A stretch of DNA of 64,000 bases from Alphaproteobacteria bacterium (GCA_022826665.1 JAJDUK010000055.1:1-64000), one strand, 5' to 3'. Counted from the first letter of the stretch, positions 34,034-46,004 are shown. Translations and numbers: made by a program. The notes: generated from the letters alone by a model not told the origin.

Positions 34034-35042
34034 AGCGGGCGTCTGGAGCACCTACTTCTACCCGTTGTTCCTGACCATCGGGTACATCCTCGCGATCGTG
34101 GTGCCGCTGCTGCTGGTGCTCGCCTTCATCACGTATTTCGAGCGCAAGGTGTGGGCGGCGATCCAGCTCCGCAAAGGGCCCAACGTGGTGGGACCCTTCG
34201 GCCTGCTCCAGCCGGTGGCGGACGGGATCAAGTGCCTGTTCAAGGAGACCATCGTCCCGGCCGGCGCCAACCGCATGCTCTTCGTGCTGGCGCCGATGGT
34301 CACCTTCAGCCTGGGTCTCATCGGCTGGGCGGTGATCCCCTTCGACCAGCACCTCGTGCTCGCCGACCTGAACGTCGGACTGCTCTACCTCTTCGCGGTG
34401 TCTTCGCTCGGGGTCTACGGCATCATCATCGCGGGCTGGGCCAGCAATTCGAAGTACGCCTTTCTCGGCGCGCTGCGCTCGGCGGCGCAGATGGTCTCCT
34501 ACGAGGTCTCCATCGGCTTCGTGCTGGTGACGGTGCTGCTCTGCGTCGGCTCGCTCAACCTCAACGACATCGTCGAGGCGCAGAAGGGACTCTGGTTCTT
34601 CATCCCGCTGTTCCCGATGTTCGTGATCTACGTGGTCTCTGCGCTGGCCGAGACCAACCGCACCCCCTTCGACCTGCCGGAGGCCGAAGGCGAACTGGTT
34701 GCCGGCTACCAGGTGGAATACTCGTCGATGACCTGGCTGCTCTTCATGATGGGGGAATACGCCAACATCGTCCTCTTGAGCGGGCTCAGCGTGATCCTGT
34801 TCCTTGGCGGCTGGCTGCCGCCCTTCCACGTCGAGCCGCTGATGGCGGTTCCCGGCGTGGTCTGGTTCCTGCTGAAGACCGCGGTGGTCGTGTTCTTCTT
34901 CACGTGGACCCGCGCGACGCTGCCGCGCTACCGCTACGATCAGCTCATGCGGCTTGGCTGGAAGGTGTTCCTGCCGGCCTCTCTCGCCATGGTCGTGATC
35001 GTGGCCGGCGCGCTGCACGCGTTCGACTGGTTGCCGAGGTAG
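34026..35042 (+). CDS. nuoH: NADH-quinone oxidoreductase subunit H
   Basis: 338 aa, about eight transmembrane helices. Family motifs include [29 protein letters not shown] and [20 protein letters not shown]. It forms the quinone-entry part of the membrane arm. A 64-bp gap follows, ending in the nuoI ribosome site. Confidence 0.97.
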   Translation: MAEAGVWSTYFYPLFLTIGYILAIVVPLLLVLAFITYFERKVWAAIQLRKGPNVVGPFGLLQPVADGIKCLFKETIVPAGANRMLFVLAPMVTFSLGLIGWAVIPFDQHLVLADLNVGLLYLFAVSSLGVYGIIIAGWASNSKYAFLGALRSAAQMVSYEVSIGFVLVTVLLCVGSLNLNDIVEAQKGLWFFIPLFPMFVIYVVSALAETNRTPFDLPEAEGELVAGYQVEYSSMTWLLFMMGEYANIVLLSGLSVILFLGGWLPPFHVEPLMAVPGVVWFLLKTAVVVFFFTWTRATLPRYRYDQLMRLGWKVFLPASLAMVVIVAGALHAFDWLPR

Positions 35043-35106
35043 GTCACTGTGGCGACAGTCAGCGGCCTGTGCTATGGCCGCGCCCGGCGCCGACAAGGAG
35101 GTCGCT

Positions 35107-35595
35107 ATGCCAGCGATTGAGCAGACGGTTCGATCCTTGCTCCTGACCGAGCTGGCGGTCGGGCTCGGCGTGACCTTCAAGTCGATATTCAAGCGCAAGG
35201 CGACGCTCAACTACCCCTACGAAAAGGGCATGCTGAGCCCGCGCTTCCGCGGCGAGCACGCGCTGCGCCGTTATCCCAACGGCGAGGAGCGCTGCATCGC
35301 CTGCAAGCTGTGCGAAGCGATCTGCCCCGCGCAGGCCATCACCATCGAGGCGGAGCCGAGGGAGGACGGCAGCCGGCGGACCACGCGCTACGACATCGAC
35401 ATGGTGAAGTGCATCTATTGCGGCTTCTGTCAGGAGGCCTGCCCGGTCGACGCCATCGTCGAGGGGCCGAACTTCGAATTTGCCGCCGAGACCCGCGAGG
35501 AGCTGCTCTACAACAAGGAGAAGCTGCTCGATAACGGCGACCGCTGGGAGCGGGAGATCGCCGCCAACCTGAGCGCGGAGGCACCTTACCGCTGA
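35107..35595 (+). CDS. nuoI: NADH-quinone oxidoreductase subunit I
   Basis: 162 aa with two [4Fe-4S] ferredoxin motifs: [15 protein letters not shown] and [15 protein letters not shown]. These clusters (N6a and N6b) link NuoG to NuoB. The start at 35107 is fixed by an excellent AAGGAGG a few bases upstream; the open frame from 35074 is not needed. Confidence 0.97.
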   Translation: MPAIEQTVRSLLLTELAVGLGVTFKSIFKRKATLNYPYEKGMLSPRFRGEHALRRYPNGEERCIACKLCEAICPAQAITIEAEPREDGSRRTTRYDIDMVKCIYCGFCQEACPVDAIVEGPNFEFAAETREELLYNKEKLLDNGDRWEREIAANLSAEAPYR

Positions 35596-35644
35596 GCCGG
35601 GATCGGCAGGGGCGGAACGGTAAGCCAAGCGGGACCACGGCACG

Positions 35645-36274
35645 ATGATCATCCAGACGATCATGTTCTATGTCCTCGCCGTGGTGACGGTGGGGGCGGG
35701 CGTCATGGTGATCGCCTCGCGCAACCCGGTTCACTCGGTGCTGTTCCTGATCCTGGCGTTCTTCAACTCGGCCGGGCTCTTCGTGATGATGGGGGCCGAA
35801 TTCCTGGCGATGATCCTGATCATCGTCTACGTCGGCGCGGTCGCCGTGCTCTTCCTCTTCGTCGTGATGATGCTGAACATCAACTTCGCGGAGTTGCGCG
35901 CGGGTTTCCTGCAATACCTGCCCATCGGCGGCGTCATCGGGATCATATTGCTGGCCGAGCTGGTGCTGGTCTTCGCCTCGGGCGCCATCGACATCGAGGT
36001 GCCGACGACGGTGGCATCGCCCACGCCGCCGGCCGACGAGATCACCAACACGCAGGCGCTGGGCGACGTGCTCTACACGCACTACGCCTACCTCTTCCAG
36101 GGCGCGGGCTTCATCCTCCTGATCGCGATGGTGGGCGCCATCGTGCTCACCCACCGGCGCCGCGCCGACGTCAGGCGCCAGCGCATCACCGATCAGGTGG
36201 CGCGCGATCCCAAGGCAACCGTTCAGGTCACCGACATCGAGCCGGGCGCGGAGGGGACATGGAAATCGGACTGA
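35645..36274 (+). CDS. nuoJ: NADH-quinone oxidoreductase subunit J
   Basis: 209 aa with five transmembrane segments, including [20 protein letters not shown] and the glycine-containing third helix around [18 protein letters not shown] soluble C-terminal tail of about 40 residues follows. It overlaps nuoK by 16 bp. Confidence 0.95.
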   Translation: MIIQTIMFYVLAVVTVGAGVMVIASRNPVHSVLFLILAFFNSAGLFVMMGAEFLAMILIIVYVGAVAVLFLFVVMMLNINFAELRAGFLQYLPIGGVIGIILLAELVLVFASGAIDIEVPTTVASPTPPADEITNTQALGDVLYTHYAYLFQGAGFILLIAMVGAIVLTHRRRADVRRQRITDQVARDPKATVQVTDIEPGAEGTWKSD

Positions 36275-36567
36275 CCCATTACCTCACCGTGGCCGCGGTC
36301 CTGTTCACCCTCGGCGTCGTCGGCATCTTCCTCAACCGCAAGAACGTCATCATCATCCTGATGGCGATCGAGCTTATGCTGCTTGCGGTCAACATCAACC
36401 TGGTCGCTTTCTCGACCTTCCTCAACGACATGGTGGGCCAGGTCTTCGCCATGCTCGTGCTCACGGTCGCGGCCGCCGAGGCTGCGATTGGTCTCGCCAT
36501 CCTGGTCGTCTACTTCCGCAATCGCGGCAGCATCGCCGTCGAGGACGTCAACGTGATGAAGGGTTAG
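36259..36567 (+). CDS. nuoK: NADH-quinone oxidoreductase subunit K
   Basis: 102 aa, three transmembrane helices, with the conserved glutamates in [20 protein letters not shown] and [14 protein letters not shown] that serve proton transfer. The start overlaps the end of nuoJ; nuoL begins 6 bp after its stop. Confidence 0.97.
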   Translation: MEIGLTHYLTVAAVLFTLGVVGIFLNRKNVIIILMAIELMLLAVNINLVAFSTFLNDMVGQVFAMLVLTVAAAEAAIGLAILVVYFRNRGSIAVEDVNVMKG

Positions 36568-36573
36568 GCGCCG

Positions 36574-38502
36574 GTGCTCTATTACGCCGCGCCCATTTTC
36601 CTGCCGCTCTTCGGGGCGGTAATCGCCGGCCTGTTCGGCCGGGTGATTGGCGCGCGCGGTGCCCAGCTCGTCACCTGCGGCGCGATGGGCGTCGCCGCGG
36701 TGATGGCGATCGTGGTCTTCACCGAGGTCGTGCTCCAGGGCGAGACCGCGACCATCGTCCTCTTCGACTGGTTCGCCTCCGGCGATCTCGACGTCGACTG
36801 GCTGCTCAGATTCGACGAGCTGACCGGGGTGATGGTCTTCGTCGTCTGCGTGGTCTCGTTCCTGATCCACGTCTATTCCATCGGCTACATGGCGCACGAC
36901 CCCCATGTGCCGCGCTTCTTCGCCTACCTCTCGCTCTTCACCTTCTTCATGCTGGCGCTGGTCAGCGCCGACAACTTCCTCCAAATGTTCTTCGGCTGGG
37001 AGGGCGTCGGCCTGGTTTCCTATCTGCTGATCGGCTTCTGGTACAAGCGGCCGTCGGCAAATGCCGCGGCGATCAAGGCCTTCATCGTCAACCGGGTGGG
37101 CGACTTCGGCTTCGCGCTGGGCATCCTCGCGATCTTCCTGATGTTCGACACCGTCTCGTTCGACGCGGTGTTCTCCGGCGCGCCGGGCATGGTGGATGCC
37201 GAGGTCACCTTCCTCGGCCACTCCTTCGACTTCCTGGAGGTCGCCTGCATCCTGCTCTTCGTCGGCGCCATGGGGAAGTCGGCGCAGTTCCTGCTGCACA
37301 CCTGGCTGCCGGACGCGATGGAAGGTCCGACGCCGGTCTCCGCGCTGATTCATGCCGCGACCATGGTGACCGCCGGCGTCTTCATGGTGGCGCGTCTCTC
37401 GCCGATCTTCGAATACGCGCCAATCGCGCTCTCGGTGGTGACCTTCTTCGGCGCGACGACGGCGATCTTCGCGGCGACCATCGCGATCACCCAGAACGAC
37501 ATCAAGCGGGTAATCGCCTATTCGACCTGCAGCCAGCTGGGCTACATGTTCTTCGCCTGTGGTGTGTCGGCCTACGGCGCGGGCATCTTCCACCTGACCA
37601 CGCATGCCTTTTTCAAGGCGCTGCTCTTCCTCGGGGCGGGCGCGGTGATCCACGCCATGTCGGACGAGCAGGACATGCGCAAGATGGGCGGCATCTGGCG
37701 CATGATCCCGGTGACCTACGTGCTGATGTGGATCGGCAACCTGGCGCTCGCCGGAATCTTCCCGTTCTCTGGCTTCTTCTCGAAGGACATCATCCTGGAA
37801 TCCGCCTTCGCCTCGCACACCGGGCTCGGCATGTATGCCTTTGGGCTGGGCATCCTGGCGGCGTTCCTGACCGCTTTCTATTCGTGGCGGCTGCTCTTCT
37901 TGACCTTCCACGGCAAGCCGCGCGCCGACGAGAGGGTGATGGCCCACGTGCACGAGGCGCCGCCCGTGATGTGGGTGCCGCTGGTGGGGCTCGCCATCGG
38001 TGCGGTCGTGATCGGCTACCTGATGCTGCCGATGGTGGCGACGGACATCGACTTCTGGGGCACGTCCATCCTCGTGCTGCCGATCCACAACGCGCTGGAG
38101 GAGGCGCACCACGTCGACTTCTGGGTCAAGGCGCTGCCCATGGCGGTGGGCGTGCTCGGGATCGGGGGCGCCTTCCTGTTCTACGTGTTGAAGCCGGAGC
38201 TTCCCGGCCAGCTCGCCACCCGCGCGCGGCCGGTCTATCTGTTCCTGCTCAACAAGTGGTACTTCGACGAGCTCTACGACATCCTCTTCGTGCGTTCCGC
38301 CAAGTATCTCGGGCGCAACCTCTGGAGGCAGGGGGACGGTGCCGTGATCGACGGCATCGGGCCGGATGGGATCGCCGCCGCGACGCTCTCGGTCGCGCGC
38401 CGCGCCGTCCGGCTCCAGTCGGGCTACGTCTATCACTACGCCTTCGCGATGCTGCTGGGGCTGGCGGCCATTGTCACCTGGTATCTGATCGCCGGCAGGT
38501 AG
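36574..38502 (+). CDS. nuoL: NADH-quinone oxidoreductase subunit L
   Basis: 642 aa antiporter-like proton-pumping subunit at the tip of the membrane arm. It contains GWEGVGLVSYLLIGFWYKRP, the lysine helix KSAQFLLHTWLPDAMEGPTP and a C-terminal amphipathic/transmembrane extension. It starts with GTG at 36574. Codon use and GC match the operon. Confidence 0.97.
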   Translation: MLYYAAPIFLPLFGAVIAGLFGRVIGARGAQLVTCGAMGVAAVMAIVVFTEVVLQGETATIVLFDWFASGDLDVDWLLRFDELTGVMVFVVCVVSFLIHVYSIGYMAHDPHVPRFFAYLSLFTFFMLALVSADNFLQMFFGWEGVGLVSYLLIGFWYKRPSANAAAIKAFIVNRVGDFGFALGILAIFLMFDTVSFDAVFSGAPGMVDAEVTFLGHSFDFLEVACILLFVGAMGKSAQFLLHTWLPDAMEGPTPVSALIHAATMVTAGVFMVARLSPIFEYAPIALSVVTFFGATTAIFAATIAITQNDIKRVIAYSTCSQLGYMFFACGVSAYGAGIFHLTTHAFFKALLFLGAGAVIHAMSDEQDMRKMGGIWRMIPVTYVLMWIGNLALAGIFPFSGFFSKDIILESAFASHTGLGMYAFGLGILAAFLTAFYSWRLLFLTFHGKPRADERVMAHVHEAPPVMWVPLVGLAIGAVVIGYLMLPMVATDIDFWGTSILVLPIHNALEEAHHVDFWVKALPMAVGVLGIGGAFLFYVLKPELPGQLATRARPVYLFLLNKWYFDELYDILFVRSAKYLGRNLWRQGDGAVIDGIGPDGIAAATLSVARRAVRLQSGYVYHYAFAMLLGLAAIVTWYLIAGR

Positions 38503-38506
38503 CGGC

Positions 38507-40045
38507 ATGACCGATTGGCCGATCCTGTCCACCGTCACGTTCCTGCCGTTGGTGGGCGTCTTCTTCATCCTCCTGATCCGGGGGGACGAGCGGCAGATCG
38601 CGGCCAACTCGCGGCACGTGGCGCTCTGGACCTCGGTAGTCACGTTCGCGCTCTCGATCGTGCTGATCGCCGACTTCGACACCACGACGGCCGAGTTCCA
38701 GTTCGTCGAGTTCGTGCCGTGGCTGCCCGAGCACAATATCGGCTACCACTTGGGCGTGGACGGGATCTCGATCTTCTTCCTGATCCTGACCACGTTCCTG
38801 ATCCCGCTCTGCATCCTCGCCTCGTGGGAGGCGATCGCGACGCGCGTGCGCGAATTCATGATCGCCTTCCTGGTGATGGAGACGCTGATCGTCGGCGTCT
38901 TCTGCTCCCTCGACTTCGTGATGTTCTACATCTTCTTCGAGGGGCAGCTGATCCCGATGTTCCTGATCATCGGCATCTGGGGCGGTGCGCGGCGGGTCTA
39001 TTCGGCGTTCAAGTTCTTCCTCTACACGCTGGTGGGCTCGGTGCTGTTCCTGCTGGCGATCCTGTTCATGTATCTCGACGCCGGCACCACCGACATCCCG
39101 ATGCTGCTCGTGCACGAGTTCGCGCCGGCGATACAGACCTGGCTCTGGCTCGCGCTCTTCGCCTCCTTCGCGGTCAAGCTGCCGATGTGGCCGTTCCACA
39201 CCTGGCTGCCGGACGCGCACGTCGAGGCGCCGACGGCGGGCTCGGTGATCCTCGCCGGCATCCTGCTGAAGATGGGCGGCTATGGTTTCCTGCGCTTCTC
39301 GCTGCCGATGCTGCCGGAGGCGAGCGCCTTCTTCGTGCCCTTCATCTATTCGCTGAGCGTGGTCGCGATCATCTACACCTCGCTGGTCGCGCTCATGCAG
39401 CAGGACATGAAGAAGCTGATCGCCTACTCCTCGGTCGCCCACATGGGGATCGTCACCATCGGCATCTTCACCTTCACCGGCCAAGGCATCGAGGGCGGCA
39501 TCATCCAGATGCTGAGCCACGGCATCGTCTCGGCGGCGCTCTTCCTCTGCGTCGGCGTGGTCTACGACCGCACCCACACCCGTGAGATCGCGGACTACGG
39601 CGGGCTGGTGCACCGCATGCCGATGTACGCCTTCGTGCTCATGGTGTTCACACTGGCGGCCATCGGCCTGCCCGGCACCAGCGGTTTCGTCGGCGAGTTC
39701 ATGGTGCTGGTGGGGGCCTTCCAGTCCAACACCTGGGTCGCCATGCTGGCGCTCACCGGCGTGATCCTCGGCGCCGCCTACATGCTCTGGCTCTACCGGC
39801 GCGTGATCTTCGGCGATCTGACCAAGGAGAACCTGAAATCGATCACCGACCTCAACTGGCGCGAGGTCGGCATCTTCGCGCCGCTGGTCTCACTGGCGCT
39901 GGTGCTCGGGCTCTACCCTGAGCCCTTCCTCGACGTGCTCCACGTCTCCGTCGAGAATCTGATCGCCCAGACCAACGGGGCGCCCGGTCTACCTATTGCT
40001 GAGACTGAGAGCGTGCCCGTGCCCACGCTCGCGGCGCTGAACTAG
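38507..40045 (+). CDS. nuoM: NADH-quinone oxidoreductase subunit M
   Basis: 512 aa antiporter-like subunit. Motifs include the helix-5 glutamate region [35 protein letters not shown] and [20 protein letters not shown]. It starts 4 bp after nuoL. Confidence 0.97.
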   Translation: MTDWPILSTVTFLPLVGVFFILLIRGDERQIAANSRHVALWTSVVTFALSIVLIADFDTTTAEFQFVEFVPWLPEHNIGYHLGVDGISIFFLILTTFLIPLCILASWEAIATRVREFMIAFLVMETLIVGVFCSLDFVMFYIFFEGQLIPMFLIIGIWGGARRVYSAFKFFLYTLVGSVLFLLAILFMYLDAGTTDIPMLLVHEFAPAIQTWLWLALFASFAVKLPMWPFHTWLPDAHVEAPTAGSVILAGILLKMGGYGFLRFSLPMLPEASAFFVPFIYSLSVVAIIYTSLVALMQQDMKKLIAYSSVAHMGIVTIGIFTFTGQGIEGGIIQMLSHGIVSAALFLCVGVVYDRTHTREIADYGGLVHRMPMYAFVLMVFTLAAIGLPGTSGFVGEFMVLVGAFQSNTWVAMLALTGVILGAAYMLWLYRRVIFGDLTKENLKSITDLNWREVGIFAPLVSLALVLGLYPEPFLDVLHVSVENLIAQTNGAPGLPIAETESVPVPTLAALN

Positions 40046-40055
40046 GGGCCGGGCG

Positions 40056-41516
40056 ATGCAACCCTTCGTCGAGCCGGACTATCTGCCCGCCCTGCCGGAG
40101 CTCTTCCTCGCAGGAGCCTCGGTCACGCTGCTGATGGCGGGCGTCTTCATCGGCGACCGCTCGACCCGGCTGATGACCTGGCTCGCCTGCGTCGCCATGG
40201 CTGCCGCCTTCGTCATGGTGTTGGTGCTCCCCGACGAGCGGACGACGACCTTCTTCGGCCTCTTCGTGACCGACCGCTTCGCCGCCTTTATGAAGTGCCT
40301 GGTGCTGGTGGGTGCGGCAGTGACGCTGATCGTGGGCCTCGGCTATGTCAAGCGGGAGGGGATGAACCGCTTCGAGTTCCCGGTGCTGATTGTCTTCGCC
40401 ACCCTCGGCATGCTGCTGATGATCTCAGCGAACGATCTGATCGCGCTCTACGTCGGGCTGGAACTGCAGAGCCTTTCGCTCTACATCGTCGCCGCCTTCC
40501 GCCGGGATTCGCTGCGCTCCACCGAAGCCGGGCTCAAGTACTTCGTGCTGGGTGCGATCTCGTCGGGCCTGCTGCTTTACGGCTGCTCCATGGTCTACGG
40601 CTTCACCGGCGTGACCGGCTTCGAGGGGATCGCCGAGGCGCTGGCCACCACCGTGCCGGGCAACGTGGCGGCGGAGACGGGCGTGCTGATCGGGCTCGTG
40701 TTCATCGCCGCAGCATTGGCCTTCAAGGTCTCGGCGGTGCCCTTCCACATGTGGACGCCCGACGTCTACGAGGGCGCGCCGACTCCGGTCACCGCCTTCT
40801 TCGCGGCGGCGCCCAAGGTCGCCGCGATGGCGCTGCTGCTCCGGGTCTTCCTCGGTCCCTTCCACGAGCTTGCCGGCCAGTGGGACCAGATCATCATCTT
40901 CGTCTCGATCGCCTCCATGGGGCTCGGCGCCTTCGCTGCCATCGGCCAGAAGAACATCAAGCGGCTGATGGCCTACAGCTCCATCGGCCATGTCGGCTAC
41001 GCGCTGGTCGGGCTCTCGGCGGGCACGCCTGAAGGCATCCGGGGCGTGCTCGTCTACATGCTGATCTACATGGTGATGACCCTCGGCGGCTTCGCCTGCA
41101 TCCTTGCCATGCGCCAGCGCGGTCAGATGGTGGAGGAGATCAGCGATCTCTCCGGTCTCTCCAAGACCAACCCGTCGCTGGCGTTGGCACTCGCCATCTT
41201 CATGTTCTCGATGGCGGGCATCCCACCGCTCGCCGGCTTCTTCGGCAAGCTCTACGTGTTCCTGGCGGCGGTGGACGAGGGGCTCTACGGACTCGCCATC
41301 TTCGGCGTGCTGGCGAGCGTGGTGGGCGCTTACTACTACATCAGGATCGTCAAGGTGATGTACTTCGACCAGCCGGCGGAAGGCTTCGACCGCCCGGTCG
41401 GCGTGGAGCTTTCCGCCGTGCTCGCGGGCACGGGCATCATCACACTGTTCTTCTTCGCCTACCCGGCGCCGATTCTGGCCGGGGCGGAAGCCGCTGCCGC
41501 GGCGCTCATGCCCTGA
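40056..41516 (+). CDS. nuoN: NADH-quinone oxidoreductase subunit N
   Basis: 486 aa antiporter-like subunit and the last nuo gene. Visible: [40 protein letters not shown] and [19 protein letters not shown]. It is 10 bp after nuoM and 23 bp before birA, so the downstream genes are probably transcribed with the operon. Confidence 0.97.
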   Translation: MQPFVEPDYLPALPELFLAGASVTLLMAGVFIGDRSTRLMTWLACVAMAAAFVMVLVLPDERTTTFFGLFVTDRFAAFMKCLVLVGAAVTLIVGLGYVKREGMNRFEFPVLIVFATLGMLLMISANDLIALYVGLELQSLSLYIVAAFRRDSLRSTEAGLKYFVLGAISSGLLLYGCSMVYGFTGVTGFEGIAEALATTVPGNVAAETGVLIGLVFIAAALAFKVSAVPFHMWTPDVYEGAPTPVTAFFAAAPKVAAMALLLRVFLGPFHELAGQWDQIIIFVSIASMGLGAFAAIGQKNIKRLMAYSSIGHVGYALVGLSAGTPEGIRGVLVYMLIYMVMTLGGFACILAMRQRGQMVEEISDLSGLSKTNPSLALALAIFMFSMAGIPPLAGFFGKLYVFLAAVDEGLYGLAIFGVLASVVGAYYYIRIVKVMYFDQPAEGFDRPVGVELSAVLAGTGIITLFFFAYPAPILAGAEAAAAALMP

Positions 41517-41539
41517 CCGCGACCGCCGCCACCGCGCCG

Positions 41540-42328
41540 ATGCCGCCGGCGACACTGCCGCCGGGCTACGCTCTGATTGCCCTCGAAGAGGCCGGCAGCA
41601 CCAACGACGAGGCCAAGACGCGTGCGGAGACGGGCGCGCCCGATGGCACGGTGGTCTGGGCGCGGCAGCAGCGGGCGGGGCGCGGCAGAAGGGGCCGCGC
41701 CTGGGTCTCGCCGCCGGGCAATCTCTACCTATCGGCGATCCTCCGCCCCGCCTGCGAGGCGCGGAGCGTGGCGCAGCTCTCGTTCGTCGCCGCGCTCGCG
41801 GTGCTCGACCTGGTGGACGGGCCGCTGCCCGGCCGGGCGCGCTGCAAGTGGCCGAACGATGTGCTCGTGGATGGCGGCAAGGTCGCCGGCATTCTTCTGG
41901 AATCGGCGCTTGGGCCGGGCGGGCGTGTGGACTGGGTGGTGCTCGGGATCGGGGTGAACCTCGCGTGCCATCCCGGCATTGGTGGCCCCATCCCGTCGAC
42001 GAGCCTTGTCGACGCCGGTGCTCCGCTGCTTGCGCCGGACGATGCGTTGCCCGCGGTGCTGGCGGCCCTCGCCCGGCGCAGGCAAGAATGGGAGACGCAG
42101 GGCTTCGCGGTGACGCGCAGCGCCTGGCTCGCGCGTGCCCAAGGGCTCGGCGGTTCGGTGACGGTGACGAACGGCGGGCGGAGACTCACGGGCGTGTTCG
42201 AAGGACTCGACGAGGAGGGCGCGCTGGTGCTCGCGCGGCCGGGCGCAGGCCCGCTCGCCATCTCGGCCGGCGATGTAACATTCGGCGATGTCGCCGATGC
42301 GGAGGCGGCGCATGCTGCTCGCGGTTGA
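41540..42328 (+). CDS. birA: Biotin-[acetyl-CoA-carboxylase] ligase
   Basis: 262 aa, the short form without the N-terminal DNA-binding domain, so it ligates biotin but should not repress biotin genes. The biotinyl-AMP loop is GRGRRGRAW, followed by [20 protein letters not shown] with the catalytic lysine. The nuoN-birA-coaX-rnj order is common in alphaproteobacteria. It overlaps coaX by 17 bp. Confidence 0.94.
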   Translation: MPPATLPPGYALIALEEAGSTNDEAKTRAETGAPDGTVVWARQQRAGRGRRGRAWVSPPGNLYLSAILRPACEARSVAQLSFVAALAVLDLVDGPLPGRARCKWPNDVLVDGGKVAGILLESALGPGGRVDWVVLGIGVNLACHPGIGGPIPSTSLVDAGAPLLAPDDALPAVLAALARRRQEWETQGFAVTRSAWLARAQGLGGSVTVTNGGRRLTGVFEGLDEEGALVLARPGAGPLAISAGDVTFGDVADAEAAHAARG

Positions 42329-43097
42329 CGCCGGAAACACCAATACCGTCTTCGCCGTGTTCGACGGCGACGGGGAAGACGCGCCGCGCGGCCAATGGCG
42401 GGCCATGACCGACGCCCGGCGCACGAGCGACGAATATGCGGTCTGGCTGGGTCAGCTCCTGGCACAGAAGGGCCTCAGCCTCGCCGATATCGACGAGGCT
42501 ATCGTCTCCAGCGTGGTGCCGCAGGGGATCGGCGCGTTGAAGTCCCTCTGCGCGGATCATTGCGGCTGCGCGGCGCAGGTGGTTGGCGAGCCGGGGGTGG
42601 AGCTCGGCATCGCGGTCAACGTGCCCCGGCCCGAGGAGGTGGGGGCGGACCGGCTGGTCAACACGGTCGGCGCGCATATCCGCCATCCGGGCGCGCTCAT
42701 CATCCTCGACTTCGGCACCGCGACCACCTTCGATTCCGTGAGCGCAGACGGCGCCTACGAAGGCGGCATCATCGCGCCGGGCATCGGGCTTTCACTGGAG
42801 GCGTTGCACCGGGCCGCGGCGCAACTGCCGCGCATCGACGTGAAGCGCCCGGAGAAGGTGATTGCCAAGGCGACGGTGCCGGCCATGCAGTCGGGCATCT
42901 ACTGGGGCTACGTCGGGCTGATCGAGGGGATCGTCGCGCGCATGAAGGCCGAGATCGCGGCGTCCGTCACGACGGTCGCAACCGGCGGGCTCGCCAGCCT
43001 CTTCGGCGATGCCACGGACGCAATCGACCGGGTCGATTCTGACCTGACCATCCGGGGCCTGCGCGAGGTTCACCGGCGCAACCTGAGGGCGCCATGA
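42312..43097 (+). CDS. coaX: Type III pantothenate kinase
   Basis: 261 aa of the ASKHA fold. The phosphate-binding [14 protein letters not shown] opens the protein, followed by [22 protein letters not shown] and [20 protein letters not shown]. It phosphorylates pantothenate, the first step of CoA synthesis. The start at 42312 is chosen because the conserved strand begins there; the frame opens at 42288. Confidence 0.94.
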   Translation: MLLAVDAGNTNTVFAVFDGDGEDAPRGQWRAMTDARRTSDEYAVWLGQLLAQKGLSLADIDEAIVSSVVPQGIGALKSLCADHCGCAAQVVGEPGVELGIAVNVPRPEEVGADRLVNTVGAHIRHPGALIILDFGTATTFDSVSADGAYEGGIIAPGIGLSLEALHRAAAQLPRIDVKRPEKVIAKATVPAMQSGIYWGYVGLIEGIVARMKAEIAASVTTVATGGLASLFGDATDAIDRVDSDLTIRGLREVHRRNLRAP

Positions 43098-44779
43098 ACG
43101 CGCCCGAGAGGACCGCCGCGCCCAGCGTTCAGCGCGACGCGCTGCACTTCCTGCCCCTCGGCGGGGCCGGCGAGATCGGCATGAACCTCAACCTCTATGC
43201 TTGCCAGGGCCAGTGGCTGATGGTCGATCTCGGGATTACCTTCGCGGGCGACACGCTGCCCGGCATCGACGTGATCCTGCCGGACCCAGCGTTCATCGAG
43301 GAGCGCAGGAAGGACCTGCTCGCCATCGTGCTGACCCACGCGCACGAGGACCATCTGGGCGCGGTCGCCTATCTCTGGCCGAGGCTGCGCTGTCCCGTGT
43401 ACGCGACCCCGTTCGCCGCCGCGGTGCTGCGCGAGAAGCTGGCGGACACGAAGCTGCTCTCGGAGGTGCCGCTGACCGAGGTGGCGCTCTCCAGCCGGCT
43501 CGATCTCGGGCCGTTCGCACTCACCTTCATCTCACTCACCCATTCGATTCCGGAGCCGAACGCGCTGCTGATCGAGACGCCCTACGGGCGTGTCATGCAC
43601 ACCGGCGACTGGAAGATCGACCCCGACCCCTTGGTCGGCGATCCCCTGGACGAGGCCGCGCTGCGGCAGGCGGGCGAAGCCGGCGTGCTCGCGCTGGTGG
43701 GCGATTCCACCAACGCGACTGTCGAGGGCGAGTCGGGATCGGAAGGCGAAGTGCGCGAGACGCTCACGCGCCTGATCGCCGAGCGCGAGCGCGGCCTTGC
43801 TGTCACCCTCTTCGCCTCCAACGTCGCCCGGCTCGAATCGGTGGCACTGGCGGCGCGGGATGCGGGTCGGGAGCCGGTGCTGGTCGGGCGCTCGCTCCAT
43901 CGCTACGTGCGGGCGGCGCGCGCCTGCGGCTATCTCGAAGACGTGCGGCTGCTCACGGAGGACGAGGGCGCGCCGCTCCACAGCAGCCAGGTGGTCTATC
44001 TCTGCACCGGTTGCCAGGGCGAGCCGCGTGCCGCCATGTCCCGGATTGGCTCCGATAACCATCCGCGGGTGAGCCTCGGCGAAGGCGATACGGTGATCTT
44101 TTCCTCGAAGATCATCCCCGGCAACGAGCGGACGATTGGCGACCTGCATAACAGGCTGCTGCGGCGCGGTATCGAGGTCATCACGGAGAACGACGCAGGC
44201 GTGCACGTCTCCGGCCATCCCTGCCGGGGCGAGCTGCGCCAGATGTACCAGTGGATCCGGCCGCAGATCGCGGTGCCGGTGCACGGCGAGGCGCGCCACA
44301 TGCAGGCGCATGGCGCATTGGCCCGCGCGCTGCAGGTGCCGGAGCCGGTCTTCGTCGAGAACGGCGATCTGCTGCGCCTCGCACCGGGGCCGGCCACGGT
44401 GATCGGCCAGGCGCCGGCCGGGCGACTCGCGCTGGACGGCGAGCAGATCGTCGCGACCGATCACGTCTCCATCGGCGCGCGCCGCAAGCTGATGCACAAT
44501 GGCGCGGTCTTCGTCTCGGTCGTGGTCGACCGCAGCGGGCGCACGCTCGTCTCGCCCCAGGTCTCGGGCCGGGGCATCCTGGACGGTGAGGACGAGGAGG
44601 CGACGCGGGAGGCAATCGCAGCGGACGTGGCCGACGCGGTGGACTCCCTGCCACGGGCGCAGGCACGCGAGGAGGGCCCGATCGAGGAGGCGGCGCGGCG
44701 TGCCATCCGGCGCGTGCTGCGCGAGAGCCACGGCAAGCGCCCGGTGATCGACGTGCAGATCGCACGGGTGCCGGGCTGA
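43094..44779 (+). CDS. rnj: Ribonuclease J
   Basis: 561 aa metallo-beta-lactamase/beta-CASP nuclease. The zinc motif is [16 protein letters not shown], with later [12 protein letters not shown] and the beta-CASP segment [18 protein letters not shown]. It degrades and matures RNA, acting as 5' exonuclease and endonuclease. It overlaps coaX by 4 bp. Confidence 0.95.
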   Translation: MNAPERTAAPSVQRDALHFLPLGGAGEIGMNLNLYACQGQWLMVDLGITFAGDTLPGIDVILPDPAFIEERRKDLLAIVLTHAHEDHLGAVAYLWPRLRCPVYATPFAAAVLREKLADTKLLSEVPLTEVALSSRLDLGPFALTFISLTHSIPEPNALLIETPYGRVMHTGDWKIDPDPLVGDPLDEAALRQAGEAGVLALVGDSTNATVEGESGSEGEVRETLTRLIAERERGLAVTLFASNVARLESVALAARDAGREPVLVGRSLHRYVRAARACGYLEDVRLLTEDEGAPLHSSQVVYLCTGCQGEPRAAMSRIGSDNHPRVSLGEGDTVIFSSKIIPGNERTIGDLHNRLLRRGIEVITENDAGVHVSGHPCRGELRQMYQWIRPQIAVPVHGEARHMQAHGALARALQVPEPVFVENGDLLRLAPGPATVIGQAPAGRLALDGEQIVATDHVSIGARRKLMHNGAVFVSVVVDRSGRTLVSPQVSGRGILDGEDEEATREAIAADVADAVDSLPRAQAREEGPIEEAARRAIRRVLRESHGKRPVIDVQIARVPG

Positions 44780-44792
44780 GCGGAGCCAGACC

Positions 44793-45197
44793 ATGATTGG
44801 ACGCCTGAACCATGTCGCCATCGCCGTGCCCGACCTCGCGGCGGCGAGCGCGCTCTATCGCGGGACGCTCGGCGCCGAGGTCTCCGATCCCCTGGACTTG
44901 CCGGAGCACGGTGTGACCACGGTCTTCGTCACGTTGCCCAACACCAAGCTGGAACTACTGCACCCGCTGGGCGAGGGCTCGCCGATCGCAGGCTTCCTCG
45001 CCAAGAACCCGGCGGGCGGCATCCATCATCTCTGCTACGAGGTGGACGACATCCGCGCGGCGCGCGACCGCCTGGTGGCGGAAGGCGCGCGGGTGCTGGG
45101 CGACGGCGAGCCACGCACAGGCGCCCACGGCAAGCCCGTGATCTTCCTCCACCCCAAGGATTTTTGCGGCACGCTGATCGAGCTGGAGCAGGTCTGA
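44793..45197 (+). CDS. mce: Methylmalonyl-CoA epimerase
   Basis: 134 aa VOC-fold enzyme. NHVAIAVPDLAAASALYRG, KLELLHPLGEGSPIAGFL, GGIHHLCYEVDDI and a late IELEQ supply the metal ligands His, His and Glu. It interconverts the stereoisomers of methylmalonyl-CoA in propionate metabolism. It is 13 bp after rnj. Confidence 0.94.
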   Translation: MIGRLNHVAIAVPDLAAASALYRGTLGAEVSDPLDLPEHGVTTVFVTLPNTKLELLHPLGEGSPIAGFLAKNPAGGIHHLCYEVDDIRAARDRLVAEGARVLGDGEPRTGAHGKPVIFLHPKDFCGTLIELEQV

Positions 45198-45207
45198 GGC
45201 TGCGGTC

Positions 45208-45450
45208 ATGGACGCCTTCGGCATCATCGTCGTCTTCGTGATCGCCTGGTGGCTCTCCTTCTTCGTCGCACTGCCCTTCGGGATCAGGCCCATCGAGAAT
45301 CCGGAGCCCGGCCACGCGCCCGGCGCCCCTCAGCGTCCGCGGCTCTGGCGCAAGGCGGCCATCGCGACGGTGGCGGGCAGCGTGATTACCGGCGCCATCG
45401 TCGGCATCGTCGAAGCCGGCTGGCTCTCGCTCGAGACCTTCGCGGAATAG
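45208..45450 (+). CDS. DUF1467-family small membrane protein
   Basis: 80 aa with two transmembrane segments: FGIIVVFVIAWWLSFFVALP and IATVAGSVITGAIVGIVE. The PFGIRPIENPEPGHAPGAP segment is a DUF1467 signature. In relatives this gene commonly sits between mce and proS; here about 16.5 kb of other genes intervenes. Function unknown. Confidence 0.9.
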   Translation: MDAFGIIVVFVIAWWLSFFVALPFGIRPIENPEPGHAPGAPQRPRLWRKAAIATVAGSVITGAIVGIVEAGWLSLETFAE

Positions 45451-45467
45451 GGGTGGGGCAGGGGGCC

Positions 45468-46004
45468 GTGACGAGCTACTGCGATATCGCGCCGGGGCAT
45501 CCCTTCCACGGGCCCTATCACGACCGGGTATACGGCTTCCCGGTGCGGGACGACGACCGGCTGTTCGAACGCCTCATTCTGGAGATCAACCAGGCCGGAC
45601 TCTCCTGGCTCACGATCCTGAAGAAGCAGGAGGCCTTCGTGGCCGCCTTCGAGGAGTTCGAGATCGCGCGGGTTGCGGCCTACGGCGATGAGGAGCGGGC
45701 CCGGCTGCTGGCCGATGCGGGCATCATCCGCAACCGGCTCAAGGTCGATGCCGCCATCGAGAACGCCAAGCGCATCCAGGCGTTACAAGAGTCTCACGGC
45801 TCCTTCGTTGCCTGGCTCGACGCGCATCATCCGAGGCTGCACGCGGATTGGGTGAAGCTTTTCAAGGCTCACTTCAAGTTTACGGGCGGCGAAATCTGTC
45901 GCGAGTTTCTGCTGTCGACCGGCTATCTGGAAGGCGCCCATCGGCCGGATTGCCCGGTCTACGACGAGATTATGAAACAAGCGCCACCCTGGTCTCGTGC
46001 CTGA
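45468..46004 (+). CDS. tag: DNA-3-methyladenine glycosylase I
   Basis: 178 aa. It begins with a CDIAP zinc-ligand region, contains the catalytic EINQAGLSWLTILKKQEAF and ends with the His/Cys pair GAHRPDCPVYDEI. It removes 3-methyladenine from alkylated DNA. GTG at 45468 is the likely start, with another in-frame GTG at 45453; a longer frame from 45249 overlaps the DUF1467 gene and is rejected. Confidence 0.92.
   Translation: MTSYCDIAPGHPFHGPYHDRVYGFPVRDDDRLFERLILEINQAGLSWLTILKKQEAFVAAFEEFEIARVAAYGDEERARLLADAGIIRNRLKVDAAIENAKRIQALQESHGSFVAWLDAHHPRLHADWVKLFKAHFKFTGGEICREFLLSTGYLEGAHRPDCPVYDEIMKQAPPWSRA

Noticed and set aside
35062-35081. Six-bp inverted repeat GCGGCC/GGCCGC before nuoI
   Set aside because: Short and GC-rich; expected by chance in this composition.
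36223-38736. 837-codon minus-strand frame
   Set aside because: It lies antisense to nuoK/nuoL and has Asp/His/Arg/Glu-rich composition typical of the reverse of hydrophobic high-GC genes.
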